A stretch of DNA of 64,000 bases from Drosophila pseudoobscura (lineage: Eukaryota; Arthropoda; Insecta; Diptera; Drosophilidae): NCBI RefSeq assembly GCF_009870125.1, contig NC_046679.1, forward strand, positions 6,696,001 to 6,760,000, read 5' to 3'. The first letter of the stretch is position 1; every line of letters starts with the position of its first letter. Both the position numbers and the translations under genes were made by a program. Under the pieces are notes generated by a model. The model had not been told where the DNA came from. It ran no database searches and saw only the letters and a program-made list of their open reading frames with translations. Shown here in pieces: positions 11,460-25,000 of the stretch.

Positions 11460-11657
11460 GGATGCACTTGGCCAATCCAAAAGCTGTTGGATTTCCACTT
11501 GGGCTTTCGATTGCTGCAAATTTGCCGCGTCGGATTAGGCGGTTGGTCGCGTCATTTCCCTGCTGTCTTAGCCGCAAGGCAAGGTCAAGTTTGAGGCAAC
11601 CACCCACCGGCCAATTAGATTAAGACAAAACGCTTCCCTGATTCGATAAGTTCACGT

Positions 11658-11663
11658 TTTATT
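11658..11663 (-). terminator. Poly(A) signal of B9d1
   Basis: AATAAA on the minus strand 29 bases beyond the B9d1 stop codon, so the 3' UTR is very short. The Rh6 promoter lies about 200 bases further on. Confidence 0.6.
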
Positions 11664-11691
11664 GACACACATCCACGGGCCTGCCACCTGC

Positions 11692-12528
11692 TCAGGCATG
11701 CCACTTGTAGCCCAGTTTGCGGGCTCCCCTCATCATCGTGTGCAGCTGGAACTTCAGGCTGCCGTAGGACTCCATGGAGAGCCCTAGAATAGAGACACAA
11801 ATGACACACCCACAATCCGGAGAGCTATGTGTGAGGGCTTACCTTTGCACTTCATGCTGTTTAGCAGGACCTTGGGGTCCTTTAGTTCTGGCTCTCGACG
11901 CAGCAGCCAACTGGTCACATCGGCTATCATATTTGGGCACTTGGGCAGCAGGATGGAAGCTTCCCGCTCGCAGCTCTCGTCAGTGGCAGGACGACTACCG
12001 AACACTGGGAGATGTATGTGGGCATAGCCCATCAGGACCTCCCGTCCCATGCCACTGCGTCCGAACACGCTCACCAGCAGCTGGGGCCCTGCAACACTTA
12101 ATAATGTGAGTAAAATGCACGAAAAATCAGTGAAGATATGGCTCCTTACAGCCAAAGGGACTGGTGCTCTTGTAGGTCACCTCGATGGGCATACTGAAGA
12201 CAATCGGTTCGTTGAAGTGTCCATGCTTGTTCGTGGCCAGCTGCGTGAGTCCATGCTGCGGCCCAGAGACCAGTTGCCAGTCGGGCCCGGCCACCAGTTC
12301 GTAGCGCAGGAAGACGAACTCCTTGTCGGGGCCCAGTGGAAATGTGGCGGACACTATCTGACCCGTGATGCTGAGACTGAAGTAACTGGCAGTGGCCTTC
12401 GAGTCCATCGTCTCCTTGGCACATTTTAATTCTTTCTTTATTTTCTTTGGCTTTTGTTTGGGTTTTACTTGTTTCGAGCCTGTGGACTGGTTGCCCAGGA
12501 TACTGTTCCCTGCGCCGTAACCGCTCAT
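11692..12528 (-). CDS. B9d1: B9 domain-containing protein 1 (transition zone)
   Basis: Exons 12528-12150, 12088-11843 and 11783-11692 encode 238 residues. After a basic, lysine-rich N-terminal stretch of about 50 residues there is a C2-like B9 domain. It can be followed against human B9D1 as remembered: [69 protein letters not shown], and the end RGARKLGYKWHA. B9d1 works with B9d2 and Mks1 in the MKS module at the base of cilia, so in flies in sensory neurons and spermatocytes. The start at 12528 was chosen because AACAACAATGAG is a good fly context; the only further in-frame upstream start-like codon is GTG. The lysine-rich N-terminal extension is absent from human B9D1. Confidence 0.9.
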
Positions 12529-15500
12529 TGTTGTTACCGACAAGAACACGACACTCGCAAAGGGTGAGTTTTCCACTCCAAATGAATATATTTTCTTTAT
12601 GACAGGTAGCAGCTACCGTTGCATAGTGTTGGAAAGGGTTGGCAATACACAAAAGAGTGTTGGAAAGCGCTTTAAATCTTAAAAATATATTTTCTAAATT
12701 GTATTTGGGTGTAAGAACTAATAAAATTACTATTTTAGTATCAGGGGGGAGTAATGCTAGAAAGCTTGGTATGCTGAGTGTTGAAAAAACACATTTATAT
12801 CAATGTTACTGCAATTTCTGCTTACAGCCATAAATTATTGTATTGTTTATAGATAGTATATGGCTTGTCCGTATTTAATTATAGTTAAGATAAGTCTTAA
12901 ATCGTACTTCTCGCTTATTTAATGGTTGGAGCCGGAAAATGCATATCCATAAATCAATTTAATGACATTTTTAGAAAACGATGTGCCTGGGAAGAACATT
13001 CACTGGGCAAAGTAGTGGCTGGGCTTTGTCTTATAAATTTAGTTAATATATTGAGGAGACAAACTTATGACTTATGACTCGACTGATAAGCTCTAGGCAT
13101 GTCGGGCCACGTCGACGCCATGGTAATTTAATACCTTTGACTGCATTACATGCACGTTACATGGACATGGCTTGTGGCTGATTTTCTTGCCCTGGTTCTA
13201 CTTTGCATATGTGGATACGACTCAGAATGGAAGACTTATGTGCGAACGATTAATACGTGACAATTTACATGATATTTATACGTTTTCTGAGTCCGGACAC
13301 TGGGACACTGGGCGTGTGCTGGCTGTTCTCGCTGTCGTGGCAAAAGGTCAATTACGATGGACAATGGCCCACACTCCTACTACGGGTCTGTGGATTGTTG
13401 GGGGGTTCTTTAGCCGTTGCTGCAACTAATTTTGTAATGGCTATTAGGTAATTTATTGCTGTCAGTGCTGCATGTGTATAAATCATTATGACAATTGTCG
13501 GCGCTACCGAAACGGGAAGTAGCGCCTCCGATAACCAGCTTCGGCTGCCGCTGCCACTCCCTCCCGGCATTATGCAACAGCGAGGGCTGAGCTGGTCAAC
13601 ACAGCACAGACATTCAGTGTTCAGTGTTCAGTATTTCCATATTACACACAGTCGTAATTAAAACGCGCCACAATAATGTCAATAGTTCAAGGCGACTCCA
13701 GCTGCCGGCGGCTGCCTTGGTGGTGGGCGGGGGGGTAAACTCCTGTGTCTTCTCGAAGAACAGCACCACGCAAATGAGCTTGTCATGGCAGCTGTGTGTC
13801 TGTGCATGGATTCTGCGAAGGTGACTGGTGCAACAGCTGGCCCGAACCTGCACCAAGTGGCATGCCGCAATCGCTGCCTGCCGCCGATCGAGTGGCGTGT
13901 ACTCGTACTCGTATGTTCTGTGGCATGTGCAGTTCTACGGAATGAGCCCATTTCCAGAGGCGTAAACAAAAGCTTAGGCTTAGCAGCAGCGGCAGCAGCG
14001 GGCCATCAGTCGAAAGCCATAAGCCGCTCATGTCAGTTCGTACTCTTTTGCAATTGGAGATCGGAGAGAGCTGCTGACGCGGCAGACGTCGACTCGACAT
14101 AATTTCGGATCAAGTTGTGCGGCAATATGCTAATTTGTCTGCATTTTGGACAGTTTTTCCACATCTAATACGCCCCTGGGGCATTGCACACAAGCAAATA
14201 TCGCACATACTCGTATGTACATACATTCTGATGCATTCAATTACGTTTTCGGAATCAATGAGCCAACGAATTATTCAGAAAGATATATACATTTCATTCT
14301 TTTATTTTGTGATGTGCTCTTCGCGCTCCTCCCGTATCGAGTTAATGCCTTATATAAAACCGATTCATATCCATTGAATGATTTCAGCCAAAAGCTCGTA
14401 CGATTTTCAATTGAAGTCTTTCAGTGGCAGTGCATTGCCCAGCGCCAGCAGGAGTGGGGTTGGTTGGGTTGGTTTCCACATTACAGAAATCCGAGAGGTA
14501 TGCATGTCGACTGCTGCACATGGGCTATGGTATGGTATTTCTGGAACAGTTCAATGTCTTTGGTAAGGCCGGAACCATCTGCAGATGCCTAATGTCTTTC
14601 TCCAGCTTGCCGGATAGTTCAAAGAGCACAAATGATACGCGTTTATCTAGTTGAATTTTAGTCGATTTTTATGATCTTGCCTTTCAGCGGGCACTCATCT
14701 TTTACGATATAGCGGTACTTCCCATTGTACTTTCATATTCAAAAATGTTTTCAATTCCATCCAAAATTCAAGTACTTTCCATATGATACTCATAAATATT
14801 TGCAAGCATAGTGGATACAGTTTTTGCATGCCCGAACGTCTCAATCTCTATCTCAAGGAATAGACATACTCGTACGAGTCTATATAGTCGCGTAGTCGTA
14901 CGTGTATGTATGTACATATGTATGTCGGTATATAAATCTATATATAAACCACTATATTAGTTTATATTTTGCGCATTGCGTGGGCGTTGGTCTCAGGGTC
15001 AACGCACGTTGGCCATCTCCCGGTTCCCGGCTCCCAGCTCCAACCCATCCCCCATTTAGATCGCCATCTGTGCGGCTGCTGTCATAGTGACTGGCCAGGC
15101 TGCTTGGCTGCTCGGCAGCTCTATGCTGCTCTATGCTGTAATTGAATGGATGATATATACCATACAGTTAAGTGAAATGTATCTTCGAGATACGCCACGG
15201 AACTATGGGAGTACAACAAACGCTTCTTACGCATGTCTCTCTCTCTCTCTCTCTCTCTCTGTAGCTTTCGTTTGTCGATTCCGATTCCTGCCGCTGATTG
15301 ACAGCGCACGTAATTGAGTTTGATTTTTGCGAATTTCCAGAATTTAGACATCACCCATCTGAGGCACAGTTCTTCGATCCGTCCGATCATGTCCATGGCG
15401 GCGGCCCAGAGGGGCTGCTGCGGGGACTCTAAAAAAGGTTTCTGTTTAGTTAGCCCAAATATTTGATTCGATTTGATTGAGCAGCTGTCAGAGGAACTTA

Positions 15501-16859
15501 AAAACCTGAGCTCTTAATAATTTCAGTGGCCTTTGGATCTCTTGCAAGCTCTCCATCATTCAATCAGGATCAATATTTATCAATCAAGTGTGTGGGTGAG
15601 CAAAAAAAACGTAGAAAAAAGAATCGCTTGGAGCTGAAATGAAAACGCGCCGAAACTATGGAACAACGCACGCACATAAAAAAAAAAGAAACTCACACCC
15701 ATACACACACACACTGCCTCCCATACGTATACGAACGCACGCGGGGAATTGACTAAGAGGCCTGCGCGTGTTGGACGCACGGACGGATAAACAGACAGGG
15801 CGTCTGACATTCGAAATCTAAAGATTTGATATTGATCCACAGTCGATGGCCCTTCTTTCATTCGTTTTTCCTGTGTGATCTTCAAGTTGCCTTGGAAACC
15901 AACCCTCTGCCGATCAAAAATCTATGGGATCTCCGCCAACGAAATTGCATATGCAAGATACTCGTACTGTAGCCGAATATGGGGCGGCTGCGATCTGCTC
16001 CATGCCCACCATCGTACTCGTATCTATGCTATTTTGGCATTTACTTTACTGCTAAACAAAAGTTTATGGCTGCGCGTGCTGTCGGCCGGCTAATGATCAA
16101 AATGCGTTAATTATTAAGATGATACAATGCGATACAGATCTGGATAGATACCATACATGGATAGATACAGCGTGGTGGCTTGTGGTCTGTGGTCAGCATC
16201 GGCATCAGATGGTTCCGCATTGAGTTCTATCCAACTCTTTGAGGAGTCGCTAATCTCATCCATTCATTCGATTGGATTCGAGGGTATTCGAGTGTTCGGT
16301 AAACTGAAAATGATTCTCTCTTGTCTGTGATGTACTTTCCCCACAATTTTATGGTTGTTTTGTAACATTTACATCTTCGGGTGCTGTTTTATGTTGGCTG
16401 CCCGGTCTGCCGGCCGTTTGTTGTTAATTACAAAACAAGCGTGGCATAGCTGCTGCCACGATGCAACGCCCTGTTGCCGATCAGTTTTCCCGGAATCTTC
16501 GCCTCTGTCGAAGGCTGTTTTTCATTAGCTAAACGCCTCCTCTTCCACCATCCGCACAATTCTACATCATATTTGCTGAGGGTATTTCGATATAATTGCT
16601 CCCCGAGGCTGCAGCGGAGAAAATAGCAACAGCGAAATGGATTTTTAATTTCCAACTATACTTTAATTTGGCAAACGAGCTCTCGTCTTTTAATTGATTA
16701 ATTCTTACTGCTGCGCTTGATTAAAGAAAATATTTAATATACAACAGGGTCAATTGCTACATATGGTAATTTGCCATACAAGACATTTATGTGGAAGAGT
16801 TCTCGACGCGATCGAGCAACTATTTTTGTCCACTGACGCGATCAGTAGACGCAGTACGT
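12529..16859. other. Intergenic region between B9d1 and AdamTS-A, proximal part
   Basis: No exon, RNA gene or clear mobile element could be supported in these 4.3 kb. It holds simple repeats, including a (TC)n run at about 15235-15262, TATGTACATATG-type palindromic stretches near 14905-14925, and six of the twelve TACTCGTA octamers in the window. B9d1 and AdamTS-A are divergent here, so this is presumably AdamTS-A regulatory DNA. Confidence 0.45.
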
Positions 16860-17216
16860 ACGTAGATTGCTCTTGACCGACATCGAATGGTTGTATGATT
16901 CTATATATGAGAATAGCGGTTGAATCCAGCTCTACAATATCATCCTTTTCTTCTCAAGTAACGATAACTCCTGAGACACTTCCTATAGGATTGGTCATAG
17001 CTTGACAGTTTTTCAGAAGCATTCATTGTGTCATCGTAGTACGTAGATTGCTCTTAGCCGACATCGAATGGTTACGTCCGAATGTGTGACTCTTAAGTAC
17101 GTGAATAGCGGTTAAATCCAGCTCTACGATATCCTCCTTTTCTCCTTAAGTAACTATATCTCTTAATCCTATAGGATTGGTCATAGTATGACAGTTTTTC
17201 AGGAGCATTCATCGTG
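16860..17216. repeat. Imperfect tandem duplication, period about 181 bp
   Basis: Copy 1 (about 16860-17030) and copy 2 (about 17041-17216) both begin ACGTAGATTGCTCTT and share CGACATCGAATGGTT, GAATAGCGGTT, ATCCAGCTCTAC, TATAGGATTGGTCATAG and GACAGTTTTTCAG in the same order, ending CATTCAT(T/C)GTG. They differ by scattered substitutions and small indels. There is no open frame, and I did not recognise the sequence. Confidence 0.85.
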
Positions 17217-19026
17217 TTTTTATTTATGTTCACTTATTTATTGGAAAGAAAAAGTCATTGCTGATATACAGTTCTTGGTAAGAGCCATATTCTTTTGATT
17301 TTTACTAGTATTAACTTAGATACCTACTACCCTGAATAGTCTTGCCCATCACTACCAAAACATACCATATTGCAGTCTACCAGATCACATCTCTTCAGTT
17401 ACTAGGTGAGACTACCTTAAGATATCTGCGTTTATCTTGAGATATACATAGATAACACTTTCAAAAAGGGAAAGTCATTTGCTTGAGAGGTTATAGAACT
17501 CTCTGTATGTATGCCTACATGTGCGCAAAGAATCGCCAAAGATTTTGGCTACTTACCCAGATTAAAGCTCTCTTACGCTCTCTCTCTCTCTTTAAGCCCC
17601 CAAACCGCTGCGAGACTCTCATTGTGTGTCTCTCTCTCTCCCGACTTGGTTCGGCTCGGTTCGCTTCGGGTGGTTCGGGTTTAAGTTCTGTGTTGTTCGG
17701 GACTACGTGTTCTTGTGGCATTTCAGCTATGCCCAGGTCTTGGACAATCCTGGGCACATGGCACGTTTACCCACAGCACTTCCCTTCTGGCGGGCACACT
17801 GTGTAAGATCCCAGTAGCGGGCTATGCCGCGGCTATGTATGTGCCTGTACAATACATGTATATTTCATTCATATCAGGGGCTGAGAGAGCAACTTTTTAG
17901 TCTTAATGCTGTTGCTGCTGCTTCTGCTGTTTGGGGCTGTGGGTGTATTGGTGATTGGATTGCCGCTGATCTTGCCGGCCTGGCCCCGACCGACTGCGTC
18001 GAGCTGTCGCTTTTTACTGCGGCACCAGTCCGAAGCGGTATCTCGAGCGAGCCGAAACGCAAACGCTAGAAACACTTTTGTCTGGCATATGTACGTACAT
18101 ATATTAATTTTTGTTGTCTTCGGTGGCGTTTGTTTATTTTCGCGCGTGTGGCCAGCCTATACCGATCTCGATCTCGATCTCGATCACGGTTCCGATAGCG
18201 ATTCCATCCGATTCCAGTTCCGACTCTGCTACTCCTCCTCCTCCTGACAACAATGCCAAGAATGCTCGGACTATACGATAATGCCATTGCCATGTGTGTG
18301 TATAGATCTCTGTGCGGATGGGTGTGTGTGTCGGCGTGGTCTGGTTAACTTTGACATGGTGTTGTGCAGCTCTGGGACAACCTTCACCGGCACCGAGCAA
18401 AAAGAGCCAAAAAAACAGTCTTCCAAAAAACCGACTCGACTCGACTCAGAATGTTCAAGTAAATAAATACGGGGTACACGGAATATGTAGCTAAGTGAAT
18501 GCATCTAAAGCGTCAGAAGTATTTTGCACATAAGAATAAAATGAAATGTGAAATGGAGTAACATTGGAGAATTTCGCGATTCGGCATAAAAGATTTCAGA
18601 CGAAGGCGACGATGCAGACCACGACCACATAACATAGTGTCTTCATAAACGTTTTATCTAAGCTAATCACTGCCATAGTCATAGCCATGTGCCTGTTCTA
18701 AATCTACATTATACGAACTACCACCTCAATGTTGATCTTCGCCCAAGAGGCGGGTGCGTGAGTGCGCGTGCGGCGTCGACGTCAACAGCAACAGCAACAA
18801 CAGCAACAACAGCAACGTTAACGGTCTGGAACGGAACGGAACGGAACTGTCGCAATTCAATTAGCAAAATAAGCAAAGCCCCCAGGGGAAAATACATACG
18901 TATATACTACGATACTTACCCACACACATACGCAACGTGCGTGGCAACGAACCTGAGCCCGATTTCGCGCGCATTTTTGCACGTGCTGCCGACGATCGAT
19001 ATCTAGATAGCTCTTCCGCATCCAAC
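17217..19026. other. AdamTS-A upstream region and probable 5' UTR
   Basis: Non-coding by inspection. It contains a TC run near 17578-17592, a CGATCT tandem near 18162-18185, a CAACAG/CAACAA stretch at about 18781-18815 and a GGAAC pentamer tandem at about 18831-18848. The last two lie just upstream of the AdamTS-A start and are typical of fly 5' leaders. The exact transcription start is not evident. Confidence 0.4.
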
Positions 19027-22000
19027 ATGCCGATGACAAGTGCGACAGAGCCCGAGCGATGCGTATCGCTGCTGAACGGTCGCGCAGGCGCCCTGGACGA
19101 CTATGCGCATGACTGTGGGAGCGCCACTCTCCGATCGACGACATCGGGCCGCAGCAACCGGACGAACAGCACCACGATCTGCGACTCGCCGGAGACGGAG
19201 GCGGGTCCGGAGGAGGAGCTGTTCGAAGATGCGAACGATGTCGAGAGCTGTCTGCGTGGGACACTGGCACCGAACGACCTTGAGGATGCCGGCCTGCGGT
19301 ACTCCTACAAAGGCATACCGCCGGAGCTCTACTCGCCCAAAAAGGATTTCATTTACAAGCGGCCGCTGGTGGACAGACAGGTAAAGGTTTCTTCTTTTTT
19401 TTGTTTTGGGCTGCTCGGCAACGGCAACGGCAACCTGGCCAAATTCTGGTCATATTTCATGGCGTGATGTGGAGCTCGGATTCGGATTCGGATTCGGGCT
19501 CGGAATGGGCTTCCACCGGTTGGCCCGCTGGGCCTTTTGTTTTACGATATTTCATTTATTTCTTCTTGTGTTTTTCCCTCTGTTTGTTTTTTTTTGGTTT
19601 ATTTTTATTTTTATCGAAATCGGCTGGCAAAGCGAAAACCAAATTCAAGTTAATTTATTGCATTGATTCCACAATCGATTTGTCGAGTTCTTTCTTTTCT
19701 TTTATAATTTTCGGTTGATTTGTCGCTATTTTTGTGTGCTCGTCTCGTTTTTTGTATTCCACGGTCTGTGTGTGTTTTTTTTTCTGCTCCTCTCTTTTTC
19801 GATTTTTGATTAAATACCGAAGAGACACAAAGAAAGCGTCGTCGCTGCGGGGCCATCGCATTTGAATACACACGCTCCATTGCACACCCGGCAACAAGAC
19901 CTACAAAATGCCCAAAAAAAGAAGGAGAGTAAATTAGCAACATAAACGACATCGCAACAAACCAACAATGCGATGCCAGTGGCAAATAGTTGGATTTTAT
20001 ATTCTGCGACCACACCGGACAGTGGCTGCCGAAAGACTGCAACGGGAAGATGCTCTGAGAGCATTTCTATACGCGATAGCCAAAGAGTTAAGGGGTATAT
20101 TCGATTTGAGGTGTGTAACACCCAGAAGGAAGCGTTTCGGACCCCATAAAGTATATAAATTCTTCATCAGCATGAATAGTCGAGTCGTTATAGCCATGTC
20201 TGTCTGTCCTTGTGAGACGTCTAGCTCGAAGAGACTATAAAAGCTAGAACAACCAAATTTGGGGTACAGACTCTTGTCATATCACACTATATGAAGTTTT
20301 CTGCCTGCACAAAAGAATTTCAGTACCTACCAGATCAGATTGGATCGTTACTATAGCCAGAAGCTCATTCTCTCTCTTTCTCTCACACGCTTTTCCTCGT
20401 GCAGTGTGCGCGGGAGCGTTATAGTAACACACATATTGACTGAGTGTGTAGAGCCGCGGCCCTTGCCGCATTTGCTTTCTACTTTGCCCAAGTGAAGGTG
20501 ATTTTAGAACCCATTATTCTTAGTCAGTAAGGCAAACACATGTATGTAAATTTCGGCAACAATAAGGGCAAAGCTGCCACTGAGTCACTAGCTAGAATGA
20601 TTTTCACTTGCGTCAAGACTTGCTCCACTGCTGTTTTCTGGACATGTGTTTCCGGAACGCTACGCTTATCATCTTTAAGACAAAAACCTCATTCGCAGAA
20701 GTGTATCATTGTTGTATCTGCAATAGATGATAAAGATTATCTTTGCCGGCCCAACAGTAGGTGCCAGAGTGATAAAAAATAGTTATAAAATCGTATAAAA
20801 AGTGCCCGATCGCATAAGGTGTTTGGACCTGAGCATAGGCAGTGGCAGTGCCTCTAAAAATGCAAATGCAGTCGAGGCCTTCGGGAAATGCCAAGCCACA
20901 ATAGCAGCTACACGACCTGTGTAAAAAGTGAAGATAATTAAGTTTTAGCTCAGGCCCAACAAGGTGTGAAAAGCGGCTGGACGAGACGTGACAATAACAA
21001 AAACGAGTACAATAGTCTGTAGGAAAAAAAAACATGGCTTACAAGTCGTTCCATTAGAATTTTATCAACGTTCGCTTGGAGCGGGGGACAGTGCAAAGTG
21101 TCGCAAAAAACACGAACAAATGCACGGTACGTAGGAGTTCATGAATAAATAATGTTGGGGTTGGTGCGTATTAGGAAGTCGGGGAGCTGTAAGCTCGCCC
21201 CGAACTGATAACGATTCGCTGCCATGGCCATGTGAAACGTAACCCCCATGGGATGCCAGGCGATGCAGAGGGGGATGGGGATGGGACCGCTGACAGCTGC
21301 CGATAGACTGTCTATATGGCACGGCGCGTACATCTCTGAGATAGAAAAAAAATTGAGACAATATATTTTGTTTGTTTTTTTTTTTGTTTCGTTTCGTTTC
21401 GAAAATAGATTTTCCCATTTTTTATGTGGCGCTTTGGGTCGCCACGGGATACTTGCTGTAAGTAAGAGGATTGTACGGGTACATGGTATTAGGGGCTGTC
21501 CGATTTGTATTTCACCAATGAAATGTGCACAATATGTAGAATTTGAATATTATTTTCTTGTTTTTTATTTTTTTTTTTGAGACGTCCGTCGTTGTCTTGC
21601 GCGTGTTTCGCTGTCCCCATGTCTTCAATTTATTTCGTCTACTTTAAATAAAAATGAAGAAAATTTTTAGCGTTCATTGACATTACAAAAGAGACGAAGA
21701 AATGAAAAGAAAACGAATCCAAAACGAAAACGAAGTGTACACAAGACAAGACTGAAATTGAACATTTGTCGAGAACCCCTCACCGCCCCCCTCAAGACCG
21801 TGCCATATGTGGGTGTTGTCCGATTCGTAGGGGATTCTGTGTCCCCACCCTGTGATGAACCCTGCCCGAAAAATGATCGTGAAATAAGTATTCTGGTCGG
21901 CTCTGCGCACTCCATCGCGATGGGTACGATACTTTGCGATACAATGGGTTTTCGTATGCCCATTTGTATGCAAATGAGAAGGGCGCGCCCCCCCTCCCCC

Positions 22001-25000
22001 GGCGGAACGAGGGGGGTGACAAATAACTCTTGTCTGTAACCGCAATATAATTTCAAGTAAAAAAAGTCCAAAAATAAACCTAAATAAATGGAAGTGTGAT
22101 GCCGGGGCGTGACTTTAGGGTGTTGTGCTGCTGGAGCGCTCTCAAAATTGGCTTTTGTTTTTTTTTTCGTTTTAATTTATATATATTTTTTTTGTCAAAA
22201 TATATTTACGTGATCTGCATACAAGACAATTCTCTGAAGGCCCGCATCTGCCGCCCCGCCCCGTCGCGAGCCACCCACGTGCTTTGAAAGAACCAAAGAC
22301 TCAACTACTCATTTTCTAGCTTAAGAAAACTGTCAAAATGGGGAAAAAATATTTCACAAATATATGAAGAAAAAACGAAAGAAAGCAGACGAACTTCGGA
22401 TGCTCTCTTGGAGAATTTTTCTAGATTTATTCTAGGTGTAAGGCCTGAAAGATCTGATCTGGTAATGATCTGTAAAGTATTCCTTTTTCGATAGAGTATG
22501 GGTAACGATCATCAAAGCTAACCAGACACGACACGACTTGGCCCGAAGTGATTGCTCATTTTAATTAATTCTTTTTTAATTTATCAGTCAAGATTAATGT
22601 TGAACATGTTCAATCTGGCCGGCAGTTGGTATTCGAAAACCGAATGGGGAACTCGCTTAGCCGCGGTTTCTGTGTTAATAATTTAAATATGGATTTTAGG
22701 CAGACATTTTCGGCAAGGTATTAGCATAATTGGTGACCAATGTCCATCCCGGGACAGGCCGGGCCACTCAAGGCGAAAACACCTTTAATAATTATATCTC
22801 CAATTTTTCTTCACATTCGGTTGTTTCTTTTGTATCTTTTTCTGGTCACAGGTCGTGAATGAATTTTGCGGCAAATTATTTGAGTTGTTTTTGGGTGTTT
22901 TTTTTTTGTTTTTTTTGGTTAATAAAAATTTGTTTAACTGATTTGTGGGCTTACATCAAAAGGCAGAACCGCCCCTAAGCGGGTTTCTTTTCAGCTCGAT
23001 TCTGTTTGGGCCTATCTCAATGCTTTATTCGGTGTTTAGTCTGTGGTCCAGCCATAATAGGACAGACAACCGAGTCTCTTAATGATTTTTTATTTATTTG
23101 CTGCCATTTGTTGTGAGCCGGCTTATCGCATCTGTGTCCATTTCCAGCCAGAGCGTGTAACATAACTTTACATAAATCCATTATATTTTAGCTTTACGAT
23201 ACTCGTTTAATTATTTCGCCCTCTCGAATGATATGATGGTGGCATCATCACTCTCATTCCCCTCCCATCGCCATGGCAAATGCTAGATCATCGCAGCAGG
23301 GCAGGCATTATCTCCACACATTGTCGCTTTGCATATAAATTGGGGATCCGATGGTTGGGATCTTTTGGGGACGGGACGGGACGGGACGGGGCGGGGCGAT
23401 GCGGTGCGTCTTTATTCATATGCTAAACTCTTTTGCCTGAATTCAGAAGTCAAAAGTGGTTTCTCGGGGCTTGGAATCTATTTGAAAGCAATTTCGGAAC
23501 CTTGGGGCATCATCACTTTATCATCGAACTCGAATGGGTGCGGTGCAGCAGTTCCATAAGCCGAACGCAGTCCGAAATCTGAATACAAAATAAAACATAA
23601 AAGAAGAAACCTTCTTAATGGCATGATTTTGTTCCTTTATTTGAAGGAGTGCGGATTGGCTTTGGCTTTGCCTTTGTTTCGATTCCCAGGAATTAGACGA
23701 GGCCTTGCGGTTTCTATGCGGGCTGCAATTTATACATTCGGGTGGCATGATTTATGAGACAATTGATGCCATTTTGATTGCACATCAAGCATACGGCTAG
23801 TAGTCCTGGCCCATCCGGACCTTCTCCGAATTCAACACCAGCCTCCAAGCCCCCGTTCTTCTGGGAAGCCCAAGATACCAAGACATACCTGACATCTATA
23901 AATACAACATCTAATCGCATTATGGCCACACGCCCTCCGGTCCGTGGTGAAATCGAATATCTGCCGAGGGGCTTCGACAGCCGAGCGGCAACTAGAAACA
24001 AAAACCGAACCGAAAATTTGCATGCAAAATCAATTTAAAGTCATTAATAAATCGACCTGTTTTATTTATTATTTATTTACATTTCTCTCCTCGCTTTGGT
24101 TAAATATATTTCCGCCTTTGAATATTTGTATCCGATTTGTGATACCCAGTGATGTGCTGGCTGCTAGGGTATGTTGCGTCGCGTAGAGCGAGAGATCAAC
24201 TAAGAGACTAGATAGCTCTAGGGGTATCTTTCAGTCGGCAGCTGTATCTTTTATGGTTTTATAAAGTTCTCACGAGCGCAATATATCTTGCCTAGACCTA
24301 GGACCACACGCGTGTCCGATCCCTAGGCGGCGGCACAGGTTCTCCAGAGCCCTAGCCGAGGCCTACACCCGATCAGCTGTCAGATGATAAATAGATGGAT
24401 AGATGGATGTTAATTTGCATTGACAAAACTGCACGTCATGGAAGAGTTGATATTTACCCAAATGTTTAGCAAGAAAATAAACAAACTTCTGCTTACACGG
24501 CGTCTGAACAAGTGAACAAGTACTATATATGTACATATATGTACCTACGGGGAGACCTGGTCTGTGTACGATCGATCTGATCTGCAAACGATCTGCGAAG
24601 CTACGCTAATTAATGCTGATAGCAACAAGCGCCGTACTCGTACTGAGGGCCTTATCTGTCCGGGCTCTCCGAGTCTCTCCGGCACGTTTGCCGGCGTTTT
24701 TTGGGACCCGGGCTCAGCTGTTCCGATGGAAGACAAACACACTTTTTATTTAGTTTTATGACACTAGCAACAAATTAATAAAAAAAAAACCTATTTGTAT
24801 TTCTATTTTCGTCTGGTCCCATGACTTTTATTTTGATAAGAATAATTTTGAATTTTGTATTCGAAAAATTGTGCAACTCCTTCGGGACTGCCATAGAACA
24901 TTTTTGTACATATGTATGTATTTTTCGAAGAAGAAATATTGATTAATTGCCGGCGCTGAAGGCCCTGTTTTCAACAATTGTACATTTAACAGGCACGATC

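Noticed and set aside
12526-12576. Longer B9d1 N terminus starting at 12576
   Set aside because: The upstream codon is GTG; the ATG at 12528 has a good fly context.
21667-22071. Open frames of 120-134 codons on both strands
   Set aside because: Overlapping opposite-strand frames with low-complexity composition and no motif; most likely chance.
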